This document shows positions 1 to 12,970 of a DNA stretch of 64,000 bases, one piece after another. The notes under the pieces were generated by a model. That model made no database searches. It worked only from the letters and a program-made list of their open reading frames with translations, and was not told where the DNA came from. Source of the stretch: Heterotrichella gracilis (Eukaryota; Sar; Xanthophyceae; Tribonematales; Xanthonemataceae); contig JAULBX010030041.1 of NCBI GenBank assembly GCA_032358255.1, positions 1 through 64,000 on the forward strand. The letters run 5' to 3'. Position 1 is the stretch's first letter, and the number at the start of each line of letters is the position of its first letter. The position numbers were made by a program, and so were the translations under genes.

Positions 1-381
1 CTCTAATCTAGCAAGTTGAGGCTGCCTAATAGCCCAGCTGTCAGCCCCATATAAAAGGGTTGTCAGCACCACTGCACACTTCACAATATGAAAAAGGCAT
101 AAAATCTACCCAGATGGGGGCTATCCTCGTTGCCACCGCCTGTGCTGGCCTCAGTGGCGTCGCAACTTTCCTCCATGCACTTTTGCTCCAATTGAGGCTA
201 TTATTATTAGTATAATTATTATCATTACACGCATACCAGCCACAAAAGCCAGACCAGCAATCAACCTTGCACAAGCATGCGCCGCTCAGTCCTGTCCTGG
301 CATTGTTTGTACCGCCTTTTGAATTGAGGCTATTGATTGCAGAAATTCCATGCAATGGAACCCTTTGGTGTGGCTGTGCAG
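1..381. other. Intron sequence of the alpha-galactosidase gene (5' exons lie outside the window)
   Basis: No exon matching the N-terminal part of GH27 is visible here. The stretch ends in a plausible acceptor (tgtgcag) at 375-381, and the exon that follows starts in the middle of the catalytic domain, so this is most simply intron. Nothing else is recognised. Confidence 0.5.
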
Positions 382-2488
382 GCTGGGGGGTGGACTACCT
401 CAAGTATGACAACTGCTTTGCACCTGCCTCCGACTGGGTAATTGACCGCTACACCGCCATGCGGGACGCGCTGAACCAGACCGGCAGGGAGATCACCTAC
501 TCGCTGTGTGAGTGGGGGGTGGCCGACCCATGGTACTGGGCCCCACAGGTGTGCGCTGGTTTAGGGTATATCCTAAGTGTCTGTTGTTCTTCTATGTGCA
601 CCAAACGATCCATGGGTAACCCTTGGCACACCACCCTACGCTCAACCCTTATCACTGCAGGTAGGGTACTCCTGGCGCACCACAACCCTAAACCCTAACT
701 CATTAACCCCACAGGTGGGCAACTCCTGGCGTACCACTGGAGACATCTCCTGCAACTGGCTGTCCATCACCGCCAACCTGGACGCCACAGTGGGCCTGGC
801 GCAGTTTGCTGGTCCCGGGGCATGGAACGACCCTGACATGCTGGAGGTGAGCTGGCCACAAACTCTAAATTCTAAAGTCTAAACGACCCTGGGGTACTGG
901 TTGTGGGTTGGCCATAAACCCTAAAGCCTAAACATCCCCGTCATGCTGGAGCCCTAAATTATCGTCTTCTAGTTCTCTGCATTTTCACGACATGCCTCTG
1001 CATTTCTGCCTCAGGTGGCCTGCGCAGTCCTCGTCCCTGCATTTGAATTTCAAATCCCAGAAACTCGAATTAGGTCTTCCAGTTGGTCTTCCAGTGAACC
1101 CCTTCATGGATTTCTACCAACCTTTGAAATATTCTGCACTCGTCGGCGCAAACCTACAAAATTCCCACTCTTCACCCAAATAGTTAACCCCATAAACTTG
1201 AATTAGGTCTTCTAGTCCACTCCTCCAAGCATTTATCTGCATTTCTGCCTCAGGTTGGGAACGGGCAGCTGACGCCCACGGAGCAGCGCGCGCACTTTGC
1301 CCTGTGGTGCCTCATCAAAGCCCCGCTGCTCATCGGAGCCGACCTGCGCAGCATCAGCGGGCAGTCGCTGGCCATCCTCAAGGCGCGGGAGCTGGTTGCC
1401 ATAAACCAGGATGCGCTGGGGGTGGCTGGGGACCTGGTGTGGAAGCAGGGGAGCAATGAGGTGTGTTCTGGGTTTAGGGTGGAGGGTTCTGCTAATGGTT
1501 TATGATTTAGGAGGTGTGTTTAGGGCTTATGGTTTAGGGTTCTGTGTAGGGTTTAGGGTTTAGGCTGGAGACCTGGTGTGGAAGCTGGGACGCAATGAGG
1601 TGTGTGAGGGGTTGAGGGGGGAGGGCAGGGGTGGGAGGTTTCTTCTGTGTGCATACCCTTAAACATCCCAGGGTTGACAGAAACGCCACCGTCAGATCCA
1701 CGCAACCATTCATACAAGATGTAATGCTTCAATCCCGCTTTGCAGCACTGTTAAAACTTGCTTTCGCTCAACCCTTGTGAGAAGCTGTTCAAGGATTGAA
1801 GCACAGCTGCATTGCACCCATGTGCCTTGAACTTAGGAGCCTAACCCCTAACCGCTGGAGTCCCCTTTGCCCTTCAGATATGGGCCGGACCGCTGGAGGG
1901 CGGTGCGCGCGCGGTGGTCCTGTTCAACCGGCACACCACCGGCAGCCAGTACACCTTCAGCAACCTCACAGTCACATGGGAGCTCATTGGCCTGGACCCA
2001 GGGGCGCACGCGCTGGTGCGGGACCTGTATGCCGAGGCCGACCAGGGGACCTTCTCAGGGGCATTCACCGCAATGGTAGGGGAAGGAGATGGTTGCGCAG
2101 CCTGTGATTGAGCTCAGGACAGGAGGGGAATGCTCTGCTGTCTCCTCTCCCTTTCTTGACATGCCTGTTCAATCACACGCACAGTAATTCCTTTACCTTT
2201 GTTTGTTGCATTAATATGGCCTCTGTTTGTTGACGTGCGCATTTTACCGCGCAGGTGCCCACGCATGGAGTGGTGGTGCTGCGGATCACCCCGGCCGGGG
2301 CGCAGGGGGACAACGGGTGGCGGCCGTGGCACGCGGGGGTGGTAACCACGGGGCAACATGCGGTCACCCTCAGGAGCAAGCATGGGGGTGGGGTAGAGGG
2401 GGATGGGGGTGGGGATGGGGTGGGGGGATTGGGGCGGCCTGCAAGGTGGGCGCCCAGGAGGTATGGCGGGTCTGCTGAAGCGACGTAG
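382..2488 (+). CDS. Alpha-galactosidase, GH27 (5' partial)
   Basis: Hydrolyses terminal alpha-1,6-galactosyl residues from oligosaccharides, galactolipids or wall polysaccharides. Exons: 382-548, 715-846, 1254-1460, 1878-2075, 2255-2488, with phases closing at every junction, giving about 311 residues in the window. Exon 1 carries the GH27 nucleophile motif YLKYDNC; exon 2 carries SWRTTGDI, whose Asp is the acid/base in plant enzymes, and WNDPDML. Exon 3 holds the end of the barrel ([15 protein letters not shown]) and the last two exons the C-terminal beta domain. Exon 1 begins in phase 1, so the preceding exon supplies one base of the codon before WGVDYLK; the N-terminal part with any signal peptide is upstream of the window. 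The last ~60 residues are Gly/Arg-rich and could be read differently if another intron exists. A TGTAA motif, the chlorophyte poly(A) signal, lies near 2716. Confidence 0.9.
613..691 (+). repeat. Two decayed copies of an exon start inside the intron
   Basis: The exon at 715 begins GTGGGCAACTCCTGGCGTAC. Copies lie upstream in the same intron at 613-638 (GGGTAACCCTTGGCACACC) and 655-691 (with its own ctgcag acceptor, then GTAGGGTACTCCTGGCGCAC), the latter followed by CCCTAAACCCTAA. All three read as variants of GNSWRTT. The exon before the intron also ends CCCCACAG|GTG, matching the acceptor CCCCACAG|GTG. Confidence 0.8.
881..1025 (+). repeat. Decayed copies of both flanking exon edges inside intron 847-1253
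   Basis: Around 881-955 are two fragments resembling the preceding exon end (AACGACCCTG, then GTCATGCTGGAG). At 968-1020 there is a copy of the downstream acceptor region (TGCATTTCTGCCTCAGGT, repeated at 1239-1255), and a copy of its upstream flank (GAATTAGGTCTTC) occurs at about 1067 and 1200. Confidence 0.65.
1519..1564 (+). repeat. Interstitial TTTAGGG telomere-type repeats
   Basis: Degenerate TTTAGGG units in intron 1461-1877 of the alpha-galactosidase gene, immediately before the duplicated exon end. Confidence 0.7.
1563..1609 (+). repeat. Decayed copy of an exon end plus its donor
   Basis: Matches the exon end at 1423-1466: both read GACCTGGTGTGGAAGC..GG..GCAATGAGGTGTGT. The copy sits in the intron right after a run of TTTAGGG-type repeats (about 1519-1564). 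Confidence 0.8.
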
Positions 2489-4209
2489 GCTGGAGGGTTC
2501 GGGCGGGTGGTCCCCAGTAGACCTTTCCTGCTTCTTTCCGATGTGTATCAAGATTGCTTAGTGGTAATGGCACTGGTGTGCCAGCTCAGCACAGGGCAGC
2601 AGGTGGTTGCTGCGGTGACTGTAGCCTTTCACGTGGTTCGTTCCCAATCCCATGCTTCTCTTTTCCTCGTGCATTGCAAATGGTCCAATTTCAATTGGTC
2701 CATAGCTCTCCTACTGTAATTGTACAATTCCATTTTCAAGGCTTTCCTAGGCGATTGGGATAGTTTGTTCAGTGGCAGCTGGGTACCCACGTGTGGTGGT
2801 GCACCAGACCCACCGGCTTTAGGGTTTCGGGTTTAGGGTTTAGGGACCCGACGGCGTCCTACAGAGGTGCTTATGCTGGTCCAGTAGGGTCACCCTTTGG
2901 ACAACCAATTGGACTCTATTGTCGTGATCCTTCCCGCAAGAAGTGATCTACCACTACAACTACCACTGCAGGACAACCGCAGCTCTGATGCACCAACTGT
3001 TTTAAACCCTAAACCCTTTAGGGTTTAGAAACCCTAAACACCAACGCTGTGACAGGGTACAGGTAATTTCTGGTTAGAAGTGTACTAGTATTTTGGCGCC
3101 GCCGATTGTTTAAGTTTTACAGTGCAATTTTCCACCTCCGCAACTCTTCAAGACTTGGGCCCCCTGATGCATTCACAACTTTGAATGTGGCCAATGGTAT
3201 TGCTGTCGTGGGGGAATGGCTTATGGCTTATGGGTATATGGCTAAAGTTCCTTTCGTGTCTCCACTTTCCCTTACGAGCTCTGAGCCACTGTGCAAGTGA
3301 AGCTTGTACACACATGTAATCCAGAGCCATGGTCCATTGCTCCATCAAACCCCTGCATGTGATTACTGAAAACGGGGAGGTTCACTGACGTGCTCGTGAT
3401 TTACACACCGGGTGAGGAGTACACCCCTTGGACTGACACACACACTGCCGTGCAAGCAAAGCCTGTAAGTTTGAAGACAGGACACGACACCAACAGATGC
3501 TCGTGCTCAGGCTTGTTACCAACGCGTAACTACCAACGAAGCTGTCTTCTCCAGTGTGGTTTACATCGCCATCGCCCTCCGCATCCCTGGCTTACCAAAG
3601 TTTGCAGACAGGACAAATCCCCCAACAAGGCTTGTTACGCAGACTATCCGGGGTACATTTCGGCTCAAATCGTGGCTATCAACGAAGCTTTTTAAGTTGA
3701 TCTACTTCGGTATCGCGCCCTGCAACATCTGCCTTCCGAAAGCACCCTGCAACATCTTTCCTACCCGAGCTTTCACCACCGACTGAGGACGATGAACGAA
3801 CTTCAGGCAACGCGTTGCCCCACCAAAAACAAAAATGTAAGGAACCACTTTTGCTCGTGTTCACAGCAGCCGCGTTGTGTGGGTCCTGATCCAACTGTGG
3901 GCCCTGATTCGTTCTCAAACGGGTGCATGCATGCATCCGTGGCGACCCAAAACTTGTGCTGCTGTGTCCTTGCAAGCACAAAACACGTCCAGCAGCCAAC
4001 CTAACCACCCTTGACCATATTTCAACTCGTTCCCTCTCCACGCGTGTGTGTGCGGCGCCCAGAGCTGCCCTTCCAGTTGCCCTTGCCCTGCTAACGCGTC
4101 AAATCACCTGCTCATCGCCCTTCGACCCTGTTCCCTTCTCCGACCAGCCGTCACCTCCAACCCCTACCACACGTCTTTAAGACGTATTGAACTCCTTTCC
4201 TCTTTGCAG
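2489..4209. other. Intergenic / 5' region before the coiled-coil gene
   Basis: No gene can be supported. Telomere-type repeats occur at 2818-2845 and 3003-3033. A first exon of the downstream gene may lie here (for example the ATG at 3792 followed by a donor gtaagg at 3836), but its phase does not fit the exon at 4210 without another exon in between. Confidence 0.5.
3003..3033. repeat. Head-to-head telomere-type repeat
   Basis: AAACCCTAAACCC runs directly into TTTAGGGTTTAG, forming an inverted junction of the two strands of a TTTAGGG repeat, then a further AAACCCTAAAC. Confidence 0.75.
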
Positions 4210-7200
4210 GCCATTTCCATGCGCCAGCGGCTGCGCCAGCAATCTGACGAGCTTGCCCGCTGCACCCAAAACAACGAGGCACTGGACAGGTGCCGGGATG
4301 AACGCTTCGCCTGGAACAAGCGCCTGGTGCTCAAGAACGAGTCCCTGCAGCAGGAGCTCAGCCAGACCAACGAGGCACTGGACTGCGCCTTGGAGGCTTC
4401 CGTCGAGGAGACCAAGCGCATGGCAGCCAGCAACGAGTCCCTGAGCCTCCAGCTCCAGGCGCAAACAGAGGCGTGCCTGCAGGCTGAGGCGGTGGCACAG
4501 CAGGTTTGTGTGCGTGTGGGTTGGGGTTGGGGGTGTGGGGGTGGCCTGTACATACGCATGCATGGCCAATGTGTTCACCTCTGCAGAATGGCCTGTTATA
4601 ACTAGCGGCCCAATGGCCTGGTGGTTTGTCTGCGTAGCTACCTGTTTTGTGTCTGTATGTGGTGCTGGAGTGCTTCAATACCGCTCCATATGTATCAGTA
4701 GCTGCCACTTCCCAGTCCTCCACCTGTCCCCTTGCCCACAGGCCACCGCCTTGGCTGCTGAGAACGCCAAGCTGCGCAGCCAACTGCAGGGAAGCAAGGA
4801 GGCGTGCCTGCAGGCCCAGAAGCTGGCGCAACAGGTCTGTGTGCTCTCTTAACCCTAAACCCTAAACCCTAAACGCAACAGGTCTGTGCGCTGTCTAAAC
4901 CCAAGACCCTAAACGCAGCAGGTCTGTGTGCTGTCTAAACCCTAAACCCTACACCCTAAACGCAGCAGGTCTGTGTGCTGTCTAAACCCTAAACTCTCAA
5001 TGCAGCGGGTCTGTTTGCTGTCAAACGCAGCCTTGGCGTGCCTGCAACCTGTACAGGGTGTATATGTGCTGTACATGTGTTGTATATGTGCTGCAGTAGA
5101 GCGGCCATATGCACATGCTTGACACCGATAACGTTGGGTACTTGGTGCACAATGCCGCAGCTCCTTGCTATTAAAACGTTACAGCACTCACTCATTTGCC
5201 CCTGCTTCCCTCACCTCCATCCGCACGATACCAGGACTGACCACCTTTTCCAAAACCCTAATCCCTAAACCCTGCTGCCTGCAGTCTAAGCGCCAGGAGA
5301 GCAAGCTAGCCGACGACCTCGCCCACAGCCAGCAAGCCTGCAAGGAACTGGAGAGGGCGCTCGAGGAGTGTGTGGAGGACAACGACCGCCTCATGCGCAG
5401 CACCGAGTACCTGCGCCAGGAGACCCAGCAGCGCACCATGACGTGCCTACAGGCCCAGAAGCTGGCCAGAGGCATGGCACAGCAGGTGGGTAGTCACTTG
5501 TTTTCAGTGTTTGTCGGTTGCAGTTGTGTGCAGATGCCAAGTATTTGCCTGTATAAAGAGCAGTCTGTTTATTGCAGCACCCTAAACCCTGGTCTACAGG
5601 TTGGCGATTCTCCATGGTCACCATATCTTTCCTGCTCCTGGTTAGGGTTTAGGGTTTTCAGCATTCTATACAAGCTGCATGCACAACCCCAATACCAACC
5701 ACTCCCCCAACCTGTTTCCCTTTCTTGGCCACAGTGCACCAGGCTGGAGGGTGTGAACAAGGCCCTTTGCGAAGGAATGCAGGTGCGCACCGAGGCATGC
5801 CTCAAGGCCAAGAAGCAGGTGTGTGTGTGAAACCCTAGACCACAAACCCTAAAAATGATGCGTGGGTTGCCCAACCCAACCCCTTTGGCCTGCCTGCAAC
5901 CTGTGTGGTGGGTAATATGGCAGCACATACCAAGCACATAACACGGGTCCCCACTGACTACCAGCACTGGTTTGACAGTATTGCTCCCATGCCGTCAATT
6001 AATTCTCACTGCACTGTTCCTCCCCTGTGCAAACCCCCGCCACCTTCCTTCCTCTCTCCTTGCAACCATTTGCTGCGCTTCCACACCCACCCACTCACTC
6101 ACACCATCGACCCCCGCTTTCCGCAGGCGCAGCGGTCTCTGCACCGCCTCGCCACAGTCTGCCACCTGGCACTCTGCCAGGTGGCAACAGCAAGGGCTGC
6201 CAAGGCACGCGCAAGGGAGGACGAGGCGCAGCTGGCTGCTTTTCATGCAAAGGTGGCCGCACACTGGGCTGCGGTGGCGGGAGCACAAGATGAGGAGGCG
6301 GTGTCGACTGCTGGAGGGGATGCAGCTGCCAGTGCAGCATCAGTCGCGCACTGGACATCGGAGGACGAGGCGTGCTTGGCTGCGTTCCAGGCGAAGGTGG
6401 CCGCGCACTGGGCTGCGGTGGCGGCAGCACAAGGGAAGGAAGCGGAGGCAGCAGAGTGGGCGGGGGAGTCAGACGCACTGGCAGCCTTCTGTGCAGAAGC
6501 AGAAGCGCACTGGCCAAGGGAGGACGAGGCGTGCCTGGCTGCATTCCAGGCCAAGGTGGCCGCACACTGGGGTGCGGTGGCGGCAGTGCAAGGGGCTGAA
6601 GGGGTGCAGACCTCGAGAGTGGATGCAGCGGTGGCCGGCGGGGATGCAGACGCACAGGTTGGAGCTTTCTTTGCTGAGGTGGAGGCGCTGCAGGCACTGG
6701 AGGACGAGGCGTGCCTGGCTGCGTTCCAGGTAGGGATTCTTGATGAAATGTTTACGTTCATGACCAGCCATGTTGGCCATGTTGGTCTTTTCTCCCTTGC
6801 TCTGTCTTCCCATCCACCCATGCCCTTGTATTTAAAACACGGAGTGAGTCATTCCCATTGTTTTCTACTTTATTATCCATTCATATTTACTTTTATTGGC
6901 TGCATTCCCAGGGAAAGGTGGCCGCGCACTGGGCTGCGGCGGCTGCGGTGCAAGGGGAGGAAGCGGCATCACCCCAAGCAGGGGAGGCGCACATGGACAT
7001 GCCTCTGACCATTGACAAGGATCCCCAAGAACAGCTACAGGAGGTGGCTGCGCCTGCAGTGGCCCATGCGGTGGTCACCACCGGCGAGCTCACGGTTGCT
7101 GAGCTGTGCGCAAGGCTGATGCGCATCGACAACAGCCCACACGGTGCTGCCTCAGCGGCTGAGCCCCAGGGCCAGGAGGGGGAGGCTAGGGTTCTCTCTA

Positions 7201-7424
7201 GGGTTTCCTCGCGGGCGTCGCTGCTGGGGGAGTTTGATGTGGATGGCAGCAGGGCAGTGAGCAGCGCTAGGGTCAGCAGGAAGGGGGGTGTCAAGCGGTC
7301 GCTGCGGCGCATGCTGGCGTGGGTGGCTGGGAAGCAGGCTGGCAAGGGGGGCAGCAAGGGGGTGAGTGCAGGGGGGAAGGCGCGCAGGGTTTCGGTTGAG
7401 GTTGAGGTCACCTGCGTTGCATAG
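4210..7424 (+). CDS. Coiled-coil protein with Ala/Trp-rich tandem repeats
   Basis: Function not recognised. Exons 4210-4503, 4742-4834, 5285-5485, 5735-5818, 6127-6729 and 6912-7424 are all phase 0 and give about 595 residues; ATG 4219 is the first usable start, though a 5' exon may be missing. Residues 1-220 are heptad-like and rich in Glu, Gln, Leu and Ala (SDELARCTQNNEALDRC, LRSQLQGSKEACLQAQ), as in a long coiled coil. Motif ACLQAQ/ACLQAE recurs at successive exon ends, suggesting exon duplication. Exon 5 holds tandem units of the form EDEACLAAFQAKVAAHW separated by acidic/Ala spacers; a further unit is cut by the last intron. The C-terminal ~130 residues contain a short region (LTVAELCARLMRID) and a basic Ser/Arg/Gly-rich tail. 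No signal peptide or membrane segment is visible. It could be a structural or scaffolding protein. Confidence 0.75.
4851..4874 (+). repeat. Interstitial CCCTAAA repeats
   Basis: Three CCCTAAA units immediately after a donor site; further units separate each of the donor copies that follow. Confidence 0.85.
4871..5022 (+). repeat. Four tandem copies of a splice donor region
   Basis: The exon end GCGCAACAG|GTCTGTGTGCT (about 4826-4845) recurs at 4871-4895, 4911-4935, 4958-4982 and about 5000-5022 as ACGCA(A/G)CAGGTCTGTGTGCT variants, separated by CCCTAAA units. Each copy keeps a CAG|GT that could act as a donor. Confidence 0.9.
6211..6990 (+). repeat. Protein-coding tandem repeat
   Basis: Units starting at about 6217, 6361, 6520, 6700 and continuing at 6912 encode EDEA(Q/C)LAAF(H/Q)(A/G)KVAAHW. 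Spacer lengths differ, so the array arose by unequal duplication of a ~150-180 bp segment. Confidence 0.85.
6730..6911 (+). other. Intron splitting one unit of a coding repeat
   Basis: Sister repeat units read through this point as GGCTGCATTCCAGGCCAAG without an intron. Here the donor follows GCTGCGTTCCAG and the last bases of the intron are TTGGCTGCATTCCCAG, followed by GGAAAGGTGGCC. The acceptor region is thus itself a copy of the repeat sequence spanning the splice point. Confidence 0.8.
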
Positions 7425-8574
7425 GTTTGTGGCGTGGCGCAGAGGGTGGGGGCGTGCAATGGGGCTGTGGCGGTGGGTGCCTAATGGGGCACGTGTGCTG
7501 CAGACTTACCATATTCAAACCCTTTTCAGAACAGCTACAAGTGTGATCAGTCAAATAGGGAGGCACAGAGTTGGAATTTATTAATATAAGGGTACTAGCT
7601 GCTTAATAGGACTAGTGATAGTGCAGGATGGTCCTTACCTCATTGCCCACCTGTTTAGGAATAAGTCTGAGGGTTTCTACTCGAGGTGGACCTTTTTGCT
7701 GAACTCAGTTGACGTTACTCTACCGTGATGGTTGACAGTTGCAGGTGCGTGCGTGACATAACAATCTTATTGTCCTGCCCTGAAATGAATTCGTAGTTTA
7801 TGTGTCCTTGCCACTTACACAAACGTTACAAATGTATCTCATGATTGAACTCGTATGAAAATCTGTGGGTGGCGTCTGCCCACCGTATGTAGTCTTAGGC
7901 GTTTTATTATTTCCTTTTCCACGCAAAGTGCATGGCCTTTGGCACAGCATCAGCGGCGCTTTTGTGCATCAAGTGTCTTTAAGGCAGGTCAACCTCTCTT
8001 CATCTGCTTCTGCATGTATGTCCCCCAGTGTTGGTGGTTGTCCCCTTTCATGGTCTGCAAACTTTTGATGTCCACTGGGACCACACGTCATGCCTAGACA
8101 TGGCAGCCCAATAAAAGACCAGTTGTATTGTAACCCCACCGCCACAAGGATCTTTTTCCAGGGGTTATGCTTCTGAAAGCCGTAAAATACGAGGCTTTGT
8201 GTGTGTATTCCGTGCGGACCCAATGCCAATGCCATTGGCATTGCATGGGGTTCCTCCCCTGCACCACCCAGCTGTTTTGGCGCCAAGCTGCATACAGTCT
8301 GAGAGCAACCTCCAATACGGAACCAACTAGCAGCCAATCGACTAACCACAAGGAGCAGGATACTACGAGTTGCCTTCTGCACTCAGCTCTAAAGAGTCCG
8401 ACAAACAGCCACTCTGCCAGAGTCTCTGGTTCGCTAGGCCAGCACACACATCTCGTGACGGAGCACAAGCATCAAACACCTGTAGACCCGTCTGCCCCGC
8501 TCCTTGTTTGACAGTGCAGTTGCTTTTCTGCTCTACCTGTGTTGCTATTGGATTGTGACCAAGCACATAATACC
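7425..8574. other. Intergenic region
   Basis: Between the coiled-coil gene stop and the UPRT start. AT-richer than the exons, with no supported gene. An ATGCATGCATATATGCATGC cluster lies just downstream, in the first UPRT intron (about 8752-8773). Confidence 0.5.
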
Positions 8575-11143
<2,569 letters not shown>

Positions 11144-12190
11144 TGGAATCCAGGCAAGCAGAACACTCACATGTTGCAGCAGCATCACGCTTCATGGCGC
11201 TACAAGCGACGTGTTTGCTACATGGCATTGAGGCCACTTAGGGGCAGGGCTGTCCGGACACTGTTGTACAAAGGCTTGGCTCATTGCACTGTATGCTCCC
11301 CAAGAACAGTTAAATGAAACAGGAATCAATGAAAGGAATGGAGTGCGCAGTGTGTGTATGCAGCACCGTAGGCCAACAAGGTCATATATGGGGTCATGGC
11401 ATGGCCAACACACAGTCAGTTTTCACTTAGGTTTACACAGTGACTCATCTGCAGCCCTTACTATGAACTGCAGTATCTATTGCTTGCGTTGAAGCTTTTC
11501 AGCAGTATCTGTGCAACATGTTTGGTTGTTGGCATGTGCTCTTGTGCGTGCAAAGGCCAATTATTTCTATTATCCACTTCTTCAAGTAACTCAGTATGAT
11601 GATGGTGCATGCTGGCCAGTAGGGGGTAGGTAGAAAGAATGTGCATGTGTGGTAAAGAGACCTAGGAATGCATTTACGTGCCATGCACAGACTCTCTTTG
11701 ATCCAGTCAGATGTTGTGCCACAGCAACTTCCAGCTTGTTCCCAAATGCCCAAGCCACAGTAGCGGTTTTCTGTAAAGAACACTGCCCCACACACCAATG
11801 CTCACAGACCGCAAGTTCATTAATTCCAGTTCTGATATACAGGCCAGGCCGCCGAAGCATTGCAGTGCGATGCATCACATGTGCGTCAGGTCGAAACCTA
11901 TGATGGAGAGTACAGGAACGTATACGTGTATACTAAATATATTATAAACCAACATCGCTGTGATTCACATCCGATGCTAATCAATACGTGGTTTAAGCCA
12001 GCCGCCTTGCCTCAGTGCTGCCCATAGGCCTGTTGTGAGCCTTCTGACTTGCACTTGGCTCCTGATAATCGGTCAATGTAAGTGATCCCTTTCTTTCCCA
12101 AGCACAAGCGCTCCGAAGGGCCCTTTAATTCACCAGTATGTAATGTTTGTTGCAAGAATTTCATGGACGGTCCTTTGCAGTGCACTTTAC

Positions 12191-12229
12191 CAAGGGTAAT
12201 TTGGACCTATTATTATTTTATTACCCTTG
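12191..12229. mobile_element. MITE-like foldback element (degenerate copy)
   Basis: Ends CAAGGGTAAT and ATTACCCTTG with TATTATTATTTT between. Related to the perfect palindrome at 40932-40980 and copies near 62917 and 63190. Confidence 0.55.
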
Positions 12230-12271
12230 ACTTTACATGGTAAAGACAGCAAGATGAGGGGCACATATGTT

Positions 12272-12297
12272 AATTTTGTTAAATATTTAACAAAATT
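12272..12297. repeat. Perfect 26-bp AT-rich palindrome
   Basis: AATTTTGTTAAAT followed directly by its reverse complement ATTTAACAAAATT. Could be a cruciform-forming site or the scar of a foldback element. Confidence 0.85.
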
Positions 12298-12521
12298 CCA
12301 CACCAGTGAGGTAAACTGCCTAAAATGTTACCAATCGTACTATCCCTGCAATGTTTTACACTGCAATGCATGTTGGCATTGGCAAAGTCGCTTTGGCTGC
12401 TTGTGTGGCGTGTTCTCTAACTCCGCCTTTGTGCGTTCCCTTTCTTAGCCCAAGCAACTGGCAGAGTGTCGCCTCTGTTCAGAAAACCAGGCTCCAGCTC
12501 GTTACAGTACTAATGTACATG

Positions 12522-12597
12522 GGCCATTTAATGCAATTGTAATTTACATTTACATGTATTGCATTTACATGGGCATTTAATGCAATTGTAATTTACA
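12522..12597 (+). repeat. Tandem repeat, period about 49 bp
   Basis: CATTTAATGCAATTGTAATT occurs at 12525 and 12574, with related ATTTACA/GCAATTG pieces between and after. Confidence 0.75.
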
Positions 12598-12970
12598 GGC
12601 ATTACAATGCAATGCTTGCAATACAATTGTATCACTGTGGAAACTTTACAAGGCTTAGCCTATTCAAATTGAAATATGGTGCAGCTGCTAATCCATTGTC
12701 AAAATTGTCTTGATGGTTTGTATTGAGTCAATACACTTGGTAAACTTGTACCAAAATTTGATTCAATCGTTATTGAGTTCAGTGCGTACAATTTGCGGCT
12801 TGCCTGGCCCATCACTTCTCCTAGACGGGGAGAAATTTCATGTCGACTAAATTTTATCATCACGAATACAGTGGGCAGAAATGCAATGTATTGTCCAAGC
12901 TGTAATGTACAGAAAGTCACATTGTGCCTTGCCAACAGGTGCGGCACTTGGTGTTATATAGGAGGTTCGT

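Larger units (their letters stand above)
11144..12970. other. Intergenic region with short repeats
   Basis: No gene is supported. It lies between the convergent 3' ends of the UPRT (+) and CAP (-) genes. It contains a foldback element, a perfect AT-rich palindrome and a ~49-bp tandem repeat, listed separately. Confidence 0.5.

Noticed and set aside
2114-2551. Proline-rich open frame on the minus strand
   Set aside because: It mirrors the Gly-rich end of the alpha-galactosidase exon and has no motif.
4871-5022. CRISPR-like array of regular repeats
   Set aside because: The repeat units are copies of a splice donor with CCCTAAA between; the genome is eukaryotic and no cas genes exist.
6095-6821. 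Long Ala/Pro-rich open frames on the minus strand
   Set aside because: They are shadows of the GC-rich coding repeat on the plus strand.
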